The notes: generated from the sequence alone by a model not told the origin. DNA of 64,000 bases from Fibrobacter sp. UBA4297 (GCF_002394865.1 NZ_DGUZ01000010.1:68655-132654), one strand, 5' to 3'. Counted from the first letter of the stretch, positions 8,568-17,362 are shown. A program made the numbers and translations.

Positions 8568-11027
8568 ATGGCTTTTGACTTTAATAAAACGTATCCGTTG
8601 CTCCCTCTGAGGGATGCTGTTGTATTTCCGCTGACGACTAGACGCATTTTGGTGGGCCGCGAGATGTCACTCCGTGCCCTGGAATTCGCTGAGAATCATA
8701 ACAACGAAATTATCCTGGTTGCACAGAAGAATGTGGAACAGGAAACGCTCGACAACCCGATGCTCGACCTTTACTCGGTGGGCGTGGTTGCCCGCGTGGC
8801 GAATGTGACGCCGTTCCCGAATGGCTGCGTGAAGGTTGTGCTGGAAGGCGACAGCGTGGTAGATCTCCGTTCGATTGCTTTGCGCGATGGCTTTTTGCAG
8901 GTGACGGTCTCGCCGAGAGAACATTTTATCAAGGCCGAAGACAAGAGCGAAAAGTTTGAAGACGTGCTGAACATGTTCCGCGAATATGCGATGCATAGGA
9001 ACATTGCTGATGGCATGGTCGAAGCGCTCTTTACGATGGATAGCCACATCAACGCGTTTTACGGGATGATCCCGTTCCTCTCGATTTCGCTTTCCGAGAA
9101 GCAGGCGCTTTTGGAACTCGAAACGATTGATGCGCTTGCAGACCGCCTGATTAGCCTGATGCAGGTCGCTCAGGAAAACGAGAACGTGATGATTCGCGTG
9201 CAGCAGAACGTGCGTCAGAAGATGGCCCAGCAGCAGAAGGAATGGTTTATCTCGGAGCAGATTCGCCAGTTGCAAGATGAGTTGGACGGCGAAAATGGCG
9301 GTGCTTCGGAACCGGACCAGTTGCTCAAGAAAATCAAGGCCAAGAAGTTTAGCAAGGCGATTGAAGAAAAGCTCGAAGAAGAAATCGGTCGCATGCGCAT
9401 GATGCAGCCGACCTCCCCGGAATACGCGGTGAGCCGCAATTACGTGGACTGGTTCCTCTCGCTCCCGTATGGTGTTTACACCGATACCGTTTTGAACATG
9501 AAGAAGGTGAAGGCGGAACTCGATTCCAAGCACTTTGGCTTGGATAAAGTCAAGGAACGCATTATGGAATACGTGGCCGTGCTGAAGCTTACCGGTACGG
9601 AACGCCGCGCTCCGATCCTTTGCCTTGTGGGTCCTCCGGGTGTTGGCAAGACGACGCTTGTGGAATCGATTGCAACCGCGATGCAGCGTAATTTTGTCCG
9701 CATTACGCTTGGTGGCGTGCGTGACGAAGCTGAAATTCGTGGTCACCGCCGCACTTACATTGGGGCGATGCCGGGCCGCTTTATCCATGCGTTACGCCGT
9801 GCAAAGTGCATGAACCCGGTGATTTTGCTCGATGAAATCGACAAGATGGCAAGCGACTTTAGAGGCGACCCTGCAAGTGCCATGCTTGAAGTTTTGGACC
9901 CGGAACAGAACCATGACTTTACCGACCACTTCATGGAAGTGGGTCTCGACCTCTCCCGCGTGCTCTTTATTGCGACGGCAAATAGCGAAGGCGAAATTCC
10001 GGAAGCTCTGCGTGACCGTATGGAAGTGGTGCGCTTGCCGGGCTACTATCCGCATGAAAAGCTGCAGATTGCGGGCAAGTATTTGCTCCCGCGCATCTGT
10101 GAACGCACGGGCGTGAAGCTTGGCGAACAGGTGAGCTTTAGCGACGAGATGATTAACGCTGTGATGCGCGGCTGGACACGTGAAGCGGGCGTCCGTGAAC
10201 TTGAACGCGTACTTGAAAGTGCGGTGCGCCATCGTGCAAAAGACATTGTGATGGGCAAAAAAATCAAGCCGGAAGTGACGGCGAAGGTGCTTCAGGATTA
10301 CCTCGGCGCCCCGAGATTCTTGGACAACCAGCTGCCGGAACCGGGCCGCCCGGGCGTTGTGACAGGCCTTGCCTGGACAAGTGTCGGTGGCGAAATTTTG
10401 CCTATTGAATGCATGCTCTTGAGCGGTAAGGGCCAGCTGATTTTGACGGGTAAGCTTGGCGACGTGATGAAGGAATCGGCACAGATTGCCGTTTCGCTTG
10501 TTCGTGAACGCTTGCAACGCTTTGGCATTGACCCTGCGATTGTGAAAAAGACCGACATCCACATTCACGTGCCGGAAGGTGCCGTGCCGAAGGATGGCCC
10601 CTCTGCAGGAATCGCGCTTACGCTCTGCCTCTTGAGTGCGTTTACGAAGCAGCCGATTTCACCGGACATTGCGTTTACGGGTGAAGTGAGCCTTACGGGC
10701 GCCTGCCTCCCGATTGGTGGCTTGAACGAGAAGGCGCTTGCTGCACTTGCCGCTGGCGTGAAGACGCTCCACTTGCCGGAAGGCAACAAGAAGGATGTGG
10801 CTGAACTCCCGGAACCGGCAAAGAAGGGCCTCAAGATTTTCACGCACAAGCACATTGATGAAATTGTGAAGATTTTGTTCAAAATGCCGAAGGCGGGTCA
10901 GGCGAAAGACGGGAATACCGCGAAGGTTGGTGTGCCTGCCGAACCATCCGAAACGAAAAATGCTGACGCGAAGGTTGCCAAGACTGCCGCGAAACCTGTT
11001 GCGAAAAAGCCCGCGAAGAAAGCGTGA
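8568..11027 (+). CDS. lon: ATP-dependent protease Lon
   Basis: The 819-aa protein carries the LonA domains in order: N-terminal substrate-recognition domain (YPLLPLRDAVVFP at its start, to about 200), coiled-coil linker, AAA+ module with Walker A GPPGVGKT (about 355-362) and Walker B ILLDEIDK (about 418), and the serine-lysine protease domain with Ser679 in DGPSAG and Lys722 in GGLNEK. It degrades misfolded and regulatory proteins as a hexamer. The last 40 or so residues are a low-complexity lysine/alanine tail ending AKKPAKKA, which is not typical of Lon. It has its own promoter and terminator. Confidence 0.97.
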   Translation: MAFDFNKTYPLLPLRDAVVFPLTTRRILVGREMSLRALEFAENHNNEIILVAQKNVEQETLDNPMLDLYSVGVVARVANVTPFPNGCVKVVLEGDSVVDLRSIALRDGFLQVTVSPREHFIKAEDKSEKFEDVLNMFREYAMHRNIADGMVEALFTMDSHINAFYGMIPFLSISLSEKQALLELETIDALADRLISLMQVAQENENVMIRVQQNVRQKMAQQQKEWFISEQIRQLQDELDGENGGASEPDQLLKKIKAKKFSKAIEEKLEEEIGRMRMMQPTSPEYAVSRNYVDWFLSLPYGVYTDTVLNMKKVKAELDSKHFGLDKVKERIMEYVAVLKLTGTERRAPILCLVGPPGVGKTTLVESIATAMQRNFVRITLGGVRDEAEIRGHRRTYIGAMPGRFIHALRRAKCMNPVILLDEIDKMASDFRGDPASAMLEVLDPEQNHDFTDHFMEVGLDLSRVLFIATANSEGEIPEALRDRMEVVRLPGYYPHEKLQIAGKYLLPRICERTGVKLGEQVSFSDEMINAVMRGWTREAGVRELERVLESAVRHRAKDIVMGKKIKPEVTAKVLQDYLGAPRFLDNQLPEPGRPGVVTGLAWTSVGGEILPIECMLLSGKGQLILTGKLGDVMKESAQIAVSLVRERLQRFGIDPAIVKKTDIHIHVPEGAVPKDGPSAGIALTLCLLSAFTKQPISPDIAFTGEVSLTGACLPIGGLNEKALAALAAGVKTLHLPEGNKKDVAELPEPAKKGLKIFTHKHIDEIVKILFKMPKAGQAKDGNTAKVGVPAEPSETKNADAKVAKTAAKPVAKKPAKKA

Positions 11028-11036
11028 TTGATTGTG

Positions 11037-11079
11037 AAAAAAAAAAGTGCCCGCCACAGTGATGTGCGCGGGCCTTTTT
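11037..11079. terminator. Bidirectional terminator between lon and the PIN operon
   Basis: The stem GCCCGC/GCGGGC (11049-11054 with 11068-11073) has a T-run after it on the plus strand (11075-11079) and ten As before it (11037-11046), so it can end both lon and the convergent minus-strand pair. Confidence 0.85.
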
Positions 11080-11080
11080 G

Positions 11081-11311
11081 CTATTTCCCTTTTTCTTTGG
11101 CGTAGGCAGAGGCCTTGTCAACAAAGGTTTGCAGATCCATTTTGTCGAAATGTTCACGTTGCCATTTGGTATAGTCAAATCGTTCTCTTTGGACCGCTGC
11201 TATAAAATACTCAGTGTCAACAACTCCGAGTTCACGGATGAGGCATTCCATTCCTCTGGAAAGCAATTCGATTGTTGCTGGTGGAGTGATTTCAGTTATC
11301 ATTTTCAGCAC
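11081..11311 (-). CDS. Small protein paired with a PIN toxin, possible antitoxin
   Basis: The 76-aa product contains ATIELLSRGMECLIRELG and a charged FDYTKWQREHFD motif. I recall similar small proteins encoded beside PIN-domain genes in gut bacteria, annotated only as hypothetical. It overlaps the end of the PIN gene by 20 bp and follows it, the reverse of the usual antitoxin-first order. No DNA-binding domain of the RHH, AbrB or Phd type is evident. An antitoxin role is inferred from the pairing only. An ATG at 11302 is an alternative start. Its end abuts the bidirectional terminator shared with lon. Confidence 0.6.
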   Translation of the reverse strand: MLKMITEITPPATIELLSRGMECLIRELGVVDTEYFIAAVQRERFDYTKWQREHFDKMDLQTFVDKASAYAKEKGK

Positions 11312-11747
11312 CTCCGCTTATTAGATTAAGGAACTCTATGGGGTTGATCAATTTTATCGAATTACTTTTATATTTAAGCATCCGCTTGTCCGTACTTAAA
11401 AGATAATCACAATTCATTAATTCTGCACAGGCAATGTGACAAGCGTCTTTCATTTTTACCCCTGTTGCCATGATTTTCTTGGCATTTATGGCGATTACAT
11501 CTGATTTGTCGCTTCCTACATAATCGAAAACATTATCATTCAAAAATTTTGTTATAGCAGATTTTCTGTCTGTGTACGGATTACAAGAATTTTCGTAATC
11601 AAGAATAAATGATGAAGCCAATTGCAATTTTTGTGCTTTTACAAGAGATTGTATTTGCATTTTAGCTTGTGCTTCAATGGAAATGGTCAAATGGCTTTGG
11701 TCGTCATAAGGCCGGTTGTAGCAGCAGTTGTCTAGATATATTTTCAT
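11292..11747 (-). CDS. PIN-domain ribonuclease, probable toxin
   Basis: The 151-aa protein has the PIN fold signature with four acidic residues in the expected places: Asp6 in IYLDNCC, Glu52 in DYENS, Asp101 in KMKDACH and Asp120 in LLSTDKR. PIN domains are Mg-dependent RNases, most often VapC-like toxins that cut tRNA or rRNA. AAAGGAT lies just before the ATG and a TATAAT is at 11757-11762 on the minus strand. The region is richer in A+T than its neighbours, which suggests horizontal transfer. It is co-transcribed with the overlapping 76-aa protein. Confidence 0.75.
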   Translation of the reverse strand: MKIYLDNCCYNRPYDDQSHLTISIEAQAKMQIQSLVKAQKLQLASSFILDYENSCNPYTDRKSAITKFLNDNVFDYVGSDKSDVIAINAKKIMATGVKMKDACHIACAELMNCDYLLSTDKRMLKYKSNSIKLINPIEFLNLISGGAENDN

Positions 11748-12029
11748 ATCCTTTAGATTATATAGTTGATTAAATTGAATCGGAGTGCCGATTCATCTAG
11801 CAAACGATATAGCTAAGGATTTAGGAAAAGATATAAGAAAGGATATAGCAAAATCCAGTATGTTGATACTGGTACTTTGTAATTTATAAAAATCTTTTTG
11901 AGAAGAGTAGTATATTAACTGGCGAATAAATTTTTTAATATTAGGCCGAAAAGGATTTATTATCTTTTAACTGAAAAACATAATCACTAATCACTGTCTA
12001 CTTCCAACTTCTAACGGTCTACTAAAACT
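11748..12029. other. AT-rich spacer between the PIN operon and the PLP protein gene
   Basis: Beyond the PIN promoter this 282-bp stretch is AT-rich, with several near-copies of GATATA(G/A)(C/G)AAA and GATTTAGG-like words at 11808-11850. It ends in ACTAA-type repeats at 11982-12027. No frame longer than about 30 codons looks coding. Confidence 0.5.
11757..11794 (-). promoter_or_regulatory. PIN operon promoter with palindromic operator
   Basis: A TATAAT -10 (11757-11762 on the minus strand) is preceded by a perfect 7-bp inverted repeat, GAATCGG-AGTG-CCGATTC (11777-11794), located where the -35 would be. A palindrome there is the normal place for autorepression of toxin-antitoxin operons; the binding protein is unknown. 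Confidence 0.5.
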
Positions 12030-12824
12030 ATGGAATTCACACTTGATGAAATGCGCGAGCACCTTGCAGCTCTCGAAGCAAGGATTGGCGAGGCTTGCAA
12101 GATTGCGGGCCGCAGCCGAGATTCGGTTAAGCTTGTGTGGGTGAGCAAGTTCCACCCGGCAGAAGCTGTGGAAAATGCGATTGCTTTGGGTGCAACGGAC
12201 TTTGGCGAGAACCGCGTGCAAGAGGCGGAACTCAAGTTCTCTGAGCCGCGTACGGCTCTCAACGGCGAACGAGTGCGTTGCCATGTGATTGGTCCTGTGC
12301 AAAGTAACAAGCTCAAGAAGGCGGCGCTTGTGGCCGACTGCATCCATTCTATCGCGAGCATCGAAGCTGTGGAAAAGCTGGAGAAGGTCTGTGCCGCAGC
12401 TGCAAATGGCCAAGGCAAGGTTCTTGACATTTTGTTCCAGGTGAACGCTGGCGAAGAAGAAACGAAGAGCGGCTTGGACGTGCATGAGGCTGAAACTTTC
12501 TTGAACGATCTTGCGGCAAAAGCGGGCGCTGCCACTGATGACGGCAAGAGCGAAAACTTTCCGCATTTGCGTTTCCGCGGCCTCATGACGATTGGCAAGA
12601 ATACGGGTGTTCCGGAAGATTCTCGCAAGTGCTTTGCGTTCTTGCGTGGGCTGCAACAGAAGTTCCTTGCGAAAGGTGGCGCTTTTGCGAAGTTCGATCA
12701 GCTTTCGATGGGCATGACGCTTGATTTGGAAGTCGCGATTGAAGAAGGTTCCACGATGATTCGCGTGGGCACGGCTTTGTTCGGCGAACGCGATTACAGC
12801 AAACCGGTAAACGACCCCGCATAG
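12030..12824 (+). CDS. Pyridoxal phosphate homeostasis protein, YggS/PLPBP family
   Basis: The 264-aa protein has the YggS/PROSC pattern: Lys40 in VWVSKFHP, which would hold PLP as a Schiff base, FGENRVQE at 58-65, RGLMTIG in the middle, and SMGMTLDLEVAI then TMIRVGTALFG near the end. It is a single-domain alanine-racemase-like barrel that buffers PLP and keeps B6 vitamers in balance rather than catalysing a known reaction. The stop is 4 bp from the stop of the convergent metallo-hydrolase. There is no clear Shine-Dalgarno sequence. Length is slightly above the usual 230 because of insertions around residues 165-185. Confidence 0.9.
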   Translation: MEFTLDEMREHLAALEARIGEACKIAGRSRDSVKLVWVSKFHPAEAVENAIALGATDFGENRVQEAELKFSEPRTALNGERVRCHVIGPVQSNKLKKAALVADCIHSIASIEAVEKLEKVCAAAANGQGKVLDILFQVNAGEEETKSGLDVHEAETFLNDLAAKAGAATDDGKSENFPHLRFRGLMTIGKNTGVPEDSRKCFAFLRGLQQKFLAKGGAFAKFDQLSMGMTLDLEVAIEEGSTMIRVGTALFGERDYSKPVNDPA

Positions 12825-12828
12825 AACA

Positions 12829-13707
12829 CTACACCTCAATTTCCATGCCGGTGTGCATTTGTGCGACTTTGTCGCCGAGCACATCGTGCAAAATCTCGTA
12901 GGCGTGTTGCCCGGTGCAATGCCCTGTGTAGATTTTTTGAACGTTCAAATCGCGGAGGCGTTCGGCGAATGCTTTCACGCGGTCGTCGGATGTGCGGAAA
13001 AGGTGGAATCCGCCGAGGATGGCATAAATTTGCTTGCCGGGGAAAGTCGCTTCGATTTCCTTGATGATGTTGTCGGCGCCGCCGTGGCTGCAACTGTTCA
13101 TGATGAACAAACCTTTGGGTGTGTCGAAGACTAGACTTTGTTCGTGGTTGAAACTGTCGGGGCGGTACTTGCCGTTTTCCTTGACGCTCATGTGGGCGCG
13201 CTTGCCAATTTCATCGAGGTTTGGCGTCTTGTGACCGACGAGCGTTACTCCTGGTAAAATTTCGCAGTCGCCGTTGACGAATACGATGCGGTTGGCATTC
13301 TTTTTGAGCGTTCCTTTGCGGATGCCGATGTATTCTTGGTACGTGAAAAACTTTAAGAATTTGTGCGTATGATAGCAGTTTTCGCGGGCGGCATCTCGCA
13401 AGTAGAATTTTGCGTGGTCGTTCTTGTCGAAGAATTCCTGCATGCCGTCGGCGTGATCGTAGTGCGCGTGGCTCAAGACACCCGCATCGATTTTGGAAAT
13501 GTCAATCCCCATGAGTGCAGCATTCTTGGCGAACTGCGCTGAAGCTCCCGTGTCGAGCAGAATGCGCTTGCCGTTGAATTCAGTGTAGACGCAAAGTCCC
13601 CATTCGCCCTTTAATTGTTTTTGTGAAGTTTCGGCCGTGCAAGAATCGCAAGTGCAGCCGCTGCTGGCAAAACCGCTGATGTTGTCTATGAGAATCTTAA
13701 TTTTCAT
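12829..13707 (-). CDS. MBL-fold metallo-hydrolase, COG1237-like
   Basis: The 292-aa protein has the metallo-beta-lactamase motif SHAHYDHADG with His80, His82, Asp84 and His85, LDTG before it (51-54), and later histidines in NSCSHGG, GGFHLF and GHCTG as the remaining metal ligands. The architecture resembles COG1237, a group that includes the methanopterin-pathway dihydropterin synthase-like enzymes; the substrate in bacteria is generally unknown. The N-terminus carries a cysteine cluster, CTCDSC (Cys18, 20, 23), that might bind a metal or iron-sulfur centre. An AAGAGA precedes the ATG as a weak ribosome-binding site. Confidence 0.8.
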   Translation of the reverse strand: MKIKILIDNISGFASSGCTCDSCTAETSQKQLKGEWGLCVYTEFNGKRILLDTGASAQFAKNAALMGIDISKIDAGVLSHAHYDHADGMQEFFDKNDHAKFYLRDAARENCYHTHKFLKFFTYQEYIGIRKGTLKKNANRIVFVNGDCEILPGVTLVGHKTPNLDEIGKRAHMSVKENGKYRPDSFNHEQSLVFDTPKGLFIMNSCSHGGADNIIKEIEATFPGKQIYAILGGFHLFRTSDDRVKAFAERLRDLNVQKIYTGHCTGQHAYEILHDVLGDKVAQMHTGMEIEV

Positions 13708-13721
13708 TTTCTCTTATGGTT

Positions 13722-13748
13722 CCTATCGCCTTCGGCTCCAGGATGACA
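13722..13748. repeat. Dispersed intergenic palindrome, GTCATCCTGA-type
   Basis: A 25-bp sequence beginning CCTATCGCCTTCGG and ending CAGGATGA recurs in inverse orientation at 25660-25684 with one mismatch. It contains the short inverted repeat CGCCTTCGGC. It lies between the metallo-hydrolase and rsmA genes. Confidence 0.75.
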
Positions 13749-13786
13749 GTGCCTTTTGCGGGCATCACCTTACACAGTTCCTATTG

Positions 13787-14584
13787 CTATTGCGGTTCAT
13801 TTGATGTGTCTTTAAATGCTTTGTAGAAATTCAAAAACTGTTCGGGGCTGAGTTCTTCGGCACGGATGGTCGTGGGCCAGTCCAAAAGTTCAATCGTGCT
13901 TTGGATTTTCTTCTTGTCGTAATTTCTGCCGAAAGAATTGGCGAGCGTCTTGCGCTTTTGCGTGAAGGCAGTGCGGACAAAGTCAAAAAATCCATCGGGC
14001 GCCTGGAGGGCGTCTTCGCGCGGTGTCAAAAGCATCGTGGCGCTATCGACATTCGGCTTTGGCGTAAAATGCTCCGGTCCGATTTTGCGCAAAATCTGCG
14101 TGTTGGCAAAAGCGGAAACGAGTACGGATAAGCTTCCGTAATTGCTGGAACAGGGCTCAGCGCAAATGCGTTCGGCGACTTCGAGCTGTACCATTCCCAT
14201 AAAGCCCTTGGTCAAATGCAAGCGCGGCATGAGCCCTGCAATAATCGCTGTGCTTACGTTGTACGGCAAATTGCCGGTAACCCACGGCTTTGCGTGTGCA
14301 TCCAAAAACGCCTGCAAGTCAAACTTCAGAAAGTCGATGTTGACAATGTTGAAATTTTTGTAGCCCTTGAATTTTTCGTTCAGGACTTTGACGCATTGCT
14401 CGTCAATTTCGACGGCGGTAAGTTCAAGCCCGCGATTGAGCAAGTGTTCCGTGAGTGCGCCGTGACCAGGTCCAATCTCAAGGACGAATTCGCCTGCTTC
14501 GGCGGGCAAATCGCCTGCGATAGCGGTGGCGGTTTCAACATCCAAAAAGTTCTGTCCAAATTTACGGCGGCGTGCTCTATCCAT
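13787..14584 (-). CDS. rsmA: 16S rRNA (adenine1518-N6/adenine1519-N6)-dimethyltransferase
   Basis: The protein is RsmA/KsgA, which dimethylates two adenines in the 3' hairpin of 16S rRNA late in small-subunit assembly. Visible motifs are RKFGQNFL at the N-terminus, LEIGPGHGALT (SAM motif I) and GNLPYNVS (motif IV), with FFDFVRTAFTQKRKTL in the C-terminal domain. The frame is open further upstream to 14677, but the ATG at 14584 gives MDRARRRKFGQN, the normal start and a 265-aa product. The extension would overlap the divergent gene. TATATT on the minus strand is 7 nt before this ATG, and there is no Shine-Dalgarno sequence. Confidence 0.93.
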   Translation of the reverse strand: MDRARRRKFGQNFLDVETATAIAGDLPAEAGEFVLEIGPGHGALTEHLLNRGLELTAVEIDEQCVKVLNEKFKGYKNFNIVNIDFLKFDLQAFLDAHAKPWVTGNLPYNVSTAIIAGLMPRLHLTKGFMGMVQLEVAERICAEPCSSNYGSLSVLVSAFANTQILRKIGPEHFTPKPNVDSATMLLTPREDALQAPDGFFDFVRTAFTQKRKTLANSFGRNYDKKKIQSTIELLDWPTTIRAEELSPEQFLNFYKAFKDTSNEPQ

Positions 14585-14591
14585 GACGGGG

Positions 14592-14597
14592 AATATA
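14592..14597 (-). promoter_or_regulatory. -10-like hexamer TATATT for rsmA
   Basis: TATATT on the minus strand ends 7 nt before the ATG at 14584, again without a Shine-Dalgarno sequence. It supports the shorter rsmA start. No convincing -35 is visible. Confidence 0.4.
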
Positions 14598-14657
14598 GAA
14601 AATGGAGTTGAATTATGTGTGTGGTTCGCTACATCAAAAGTTTCTAAATTGGAATCA

Positions 14658-15593
14658 ATGTTGTCGAGAATAATCACATTTTGTTTTTTGGTGTGCAGCC
14701 TAGCTTTTGCCGATGGTCTTTCTTTTGCACTTTCTCCATCGCAAAATGCACTTGCCGAACAGATTACGCAAAAGACGATGGAACTCGACTATGTCGAAGC
14801 GTTCAATTTGGCGCGTAAGCTCCGCCTTGAAAACGATGGTGTGGGCTGCCTTTTTCAAGGCATCATTGGTGTAAGCCTGTACGATGATAAAGGCGATACA
14901 GCCTCGATAAAAGCGGCTGCCAAGAATCTGGAATCTTGTAAGACCGAAGGGCTTTGGGACGCTCTCCGCAATTATGAAATCGGGTATATCCTTCTGGAAA
15001 CTGGTCATGCCATCAAGGGCGCGTTGCAAACGCGTTCGGCTGCGAAGTTGTTTAAAGAATCCCCGGATCTGGAGGCGAAAGCATTTTATGCTGTTTATGC
15101 TTACTTTATAGACAACAGCTTAGTTTGGCTTCCGTTTAAATCGGATAACCGCGAAATATATCTTCAAATGCTCGATGAGGCGTCTCTCAAGTCGAAACGT
15201 TTTTGGCCGCTGTTCTTGACACCGCTCATTTGGATATACTTCGATCGCAAGGATTTTCAAAAGGGGTTGGAACTTGCTGAACTCGGGCTTAAAAAGGCCC
15301 CGAATCATCCGATTATGTTCCAAATCAAGGCGGACATGCTCTATAGACTCAAACGCTATGACGAAGCCGCCGTTGCCTACGAGAAAAGTGCCGCCGATTA
15401 TCTCGCTCGCACCGGAAAATCCATACGCTACTGGTGCTCGGTATTGAACCTTATCCGCATTTACCATGATGCTGGCAATGAAACCAAGGCTGGTGAACAA
15501 CGTAATAAACTCAAGGACGCTGAATATAAAAAGCTTGAAAAGTGGATGCCCAGCTGGATTATGGACGATCTCAAGGACCGCAAGTTGATTTAA
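14658..15593 (+). CDS. Secreted protein with TPR-like helical repeats, unknown function
   Basis: The ATG at 14658, after GGAATCA, gives a clean signal peptide (MLSRIITFCFLVCSLAFA, cleavage near DGLSFA) and a 311-aa protein. The frame remains open upstream, but that part overlaps rsmA on the other strand. The mature region is helical, with tetratricopeptide-like units such as KGLELAELGLKKAPNHP and MLYRLKRYDEAAVAYEKSA near residues 210-260. TPR proteins of this sort act as periplasmic scaffolds. The family is not recognised. It resembles the 279-aa secreted helical protein at 46898-47737 in general design only. Confidence 0.75.
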   Translation: MLSRIITFCFLVCSLAFADGLSFALSPSQNALAEQITQKTMELDYVEAFNLARKLRLENDGVGCLFQGIIGVSLYDDKGDTASIKAAAKNLESCKTEGLWDALRNYEIGYILLETGHAIKGALQTRSAAKLFKESPDLEAKAFYAVYAYFIDNSLVWLPFKSDNREIYLQMLDEASLKSKRFWPLFLTPLIWIYFDRKDFQKGLELAELGLKKAPNHPIMFQIKADMLYRLKRYDEAAVAYEKSAADYLARTGKSIRYWCSVLNLIRIYHDAGNETKAGEQRNKLKDAEYKKLEKWMPSWIMDDLKDRKLI

Positions 15594-15640
15594 TCCCCCA
15601 TATTGAATCCAAATAGTTTTTAGCATCATCTAGCTTTTTC

Positions 15641-15757
15641 TATCTTGTCCTTTGTAAAATCATTTGGCGGTTTGGCGGTGCCTTAGGATTTTGCGTTTTA
15701 AAATCAACAGTCCTAACCACTAGCCACTAACCACTAATCACTAAACAGAGGTTTAAT
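15641..15757 (+). promoter_or_regulatory. Spacer and probable leader of the phosphohexomutase gene, with ACTAA repeat
   Basis: A TATCTT at 15641-15646 may be a -10 element. The following stretch holds a hairpin GATTTT/AAAATC (about 15688-15705) and an ACTAA repeat string at 15711-15744. AGAGG at 15748-15752 then serves as ribosome-binding site for the ATG at 15758. Confidence 0.4.
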
Positions 15758-17278
15758 ATGTCCGTTGCGATGCAAGATGTGATGAAACAGTCCGGGGTGG
15801 CGTTTGGTACGAGCGGTGCTCGCGGTCTCGTGAGCGCTATGACCGACCGTGTGTGCTATGTGTATGCACGTTCCTTTATCAAGTACTGCGAAGCGTCTTA
15901 CAAGTGCGAACATACGATTGCAATTGCGGGCGACTTGCGTCCGAGTACGGAACGCATTTTGAAGTCTCTCGTGCAGGCTGGCGCCGATGCGAACTGGAAG
16001 GTGATTTACTGCGGCCGCATCCCGAGCCCGGCTATTGCGATGTACGGCATTGACAAGCATTTGCCGACCATCATGGTGACGGGCAGCCACATTCCGGCTG
16101 ACCGCAACGGTATCAAGTTCAACCACCCGAATGGCGAAATCACGAAGGCCGACGAACAGGGAATTGTTTCGCAGTCGGTCGATTTCGACGAAGCGCTTTT
16201 TGACGACAAGGGCATGCTGAAGGCTGCGCCGGAACTCCCGGCGGTCGAGGCGGAAGCCGAAGCAAATTACTGCAAGCGTTACCCGGACTTTTTCGGTAGC
16301 GATGCATTGCATGGACTCACGATTGGCGTTTACCAGCATTCCGCTGTGGGCCGCGACATCGTGGTGAAGGTTCTTGAAAGCCTCGGTGCAACGGTCAAGC
16401 CGTTTGGACGTAGCGATGTGTTTGTGCCGGTCGATACCGAAGCTATCCGCAAAGAAGACGAAGAGCTTGCCCGTGAGTTTACGCACAAGGATTACGTGGA
16501 TGCCGTGTTCAGTACCGATGGCGATTCTGACCGGCCGCTTTTGGCTGATGACGTGGGCATGTGGCTCCGTGGCGACGTGCTTGGCATTTTGGCCGCACAG
16601 TCTCTGGGAATCAAGCGCATTGCAACTCCGGTGAGCTGCAACACTTCACTTGAAAAGTCCGGCAGTTTTGAAAAGATTTGCCGCACGCGTATCGGTAGCC
16701 CTTACGTGATTGCAGGCATGGAAAGCCTGGTCGATGCAAACGACAAGAGCCTCACGGTTGCAGGTTACGAAGCCAATGGCGGTTTCTTGCTCGAGACAGA
16801 TTTGACGCTCGATGGCCGCACACTCAAGGCCCTCCCGACACGTGACGCCCTCCTCCCGATGATTGCCGTGATGGTAATGGTCCGCAAGGAACGCATGTGC
16901 GTTGTGGATTTGCTCCGCAAGTTGCCGAAGCGCTTTACCGTGAGCGACCGCCTCAAGGAATTCCCGACCGAAAAGTCCAAGGCGAAGCTTGCTGAAATTC
17001 GCGAAAAGAATCTCGGCGAAAAGCTGTTCGGCGCTCTCGCTGCAAAGCCTTCCAAGTTTGCAAAGGACGGTTCTGCGCCGAAAGCGTTCCAGGGCAAGAT
17101 GGTTTCTTTAAATGAGGTCGATGGTTACCGCATGGAATTCGATTCTGGCGACATCATCCACTTGCGTCCGAGCGGAAACGCTCCGGAATTCCGCTGCTAC
17201 GTGGAAACCGAAGGCAAGGAACGCAGTGCAGAACTCCTCGCGGACTGCCTCAAGATTATGGAAGGTTGGCGAAATTAG
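15758..17278 (+). CDS. Phosphomannomutase/phosphoglucomutase family protein
   Basis: The 506-aa protein belongs to the alpha-D-phosphohexomutase superfamily. It has the N-terminal substrate loop GTSGARG (18-24), phosphoserine loop VTGSHIPADRNGIKF with Ser110, metal-binding loop TDGDSDRP (about 253-260), a sugar-specificity loop EANGGF, and C-terminal phosphate-binding loop RPSGNAPEFRCY. It would interconvert hexose 1- and 6-phosphates to supply GDP-mannose or glucose-1-phosphate for polysaccharide synthesis. The active-site serine sits in GSHIP instead of the usual ASHNP, a variant that makes sugar specificity uncertain. It is a single-gene unit with AGAGG before the ATG. Confidence 0.85.
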   Translation: MSVAMQDVMKQSGVAFGTSGARGLVSAMTDRVCYVYARSFIKYCEASYKCEHTIAIAGDLRPSTERILKSLVQAGADANWKVIYCGRIPSPAIAMYGIDKHLPTIMVTGSHIPADRNGIKFNHPNGEITKADEQGIVSQSVDFDEALFDDKGMLKAAPELPAVEAEAEANYCKRYPDFFGSDALHGLTIGVYQHSAVGRDIVVKVLESLGATVKPFGRSDVFVPVDTEAIRKEDEELAREFTHKDYVDAVFSTDGDSDRPLLADDVGMWLRGDVLGILAAQSLGIKRIATPVSCNTSLEKSGSFEKICRTRIGSPYVIAGMESLVDANDKSLTVAGYEANGGFLLETDLTLDGRTLKALPTRDALLPMIAVMVMVRKERMCVVDLLRKLPKRFTVSDRLKEFPTEKSKAKLAEIREKNLGEKLFGALAAKPSKFAKDGSAPKAFQGKMVSLNEVDGYRMEFDSGDIIHLRPSGNAPEFRCYVETEGKERSAELLADCLKIMEGWRN

Positions 17279-17279
17279 A

Positions 17280-17362
17280 ACTTAGTTGGCAGAGCTTAGA
17301 ACTTAGGGATATTGCAATATTCTAAGTTCTAAGAGCGCAGCGGTCTAAGTTCTAAGTTCTAT
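17280..17362. repeat. CTAAGTTCT repeat with 29-bp GCGCAGCG element
   Basis: Several TTCTAAG/CTTAGAA units surround a 29-bp block (17326-17354) built as TTCTAAG-AGCGCAGCGG-TCTAAGTTCTA. The same block is at 54487-54515 with 28 of 29 bases identical. ATTGCAATAT at its left is a short palindrome. Confidence 0.75.

Noticed and set aside
14585..14677. 31-codon N-terminal extension of rsmA
   Set aside because: The conserved RsmA start is at 14584, and the extension overlaps the divergent gene's start.
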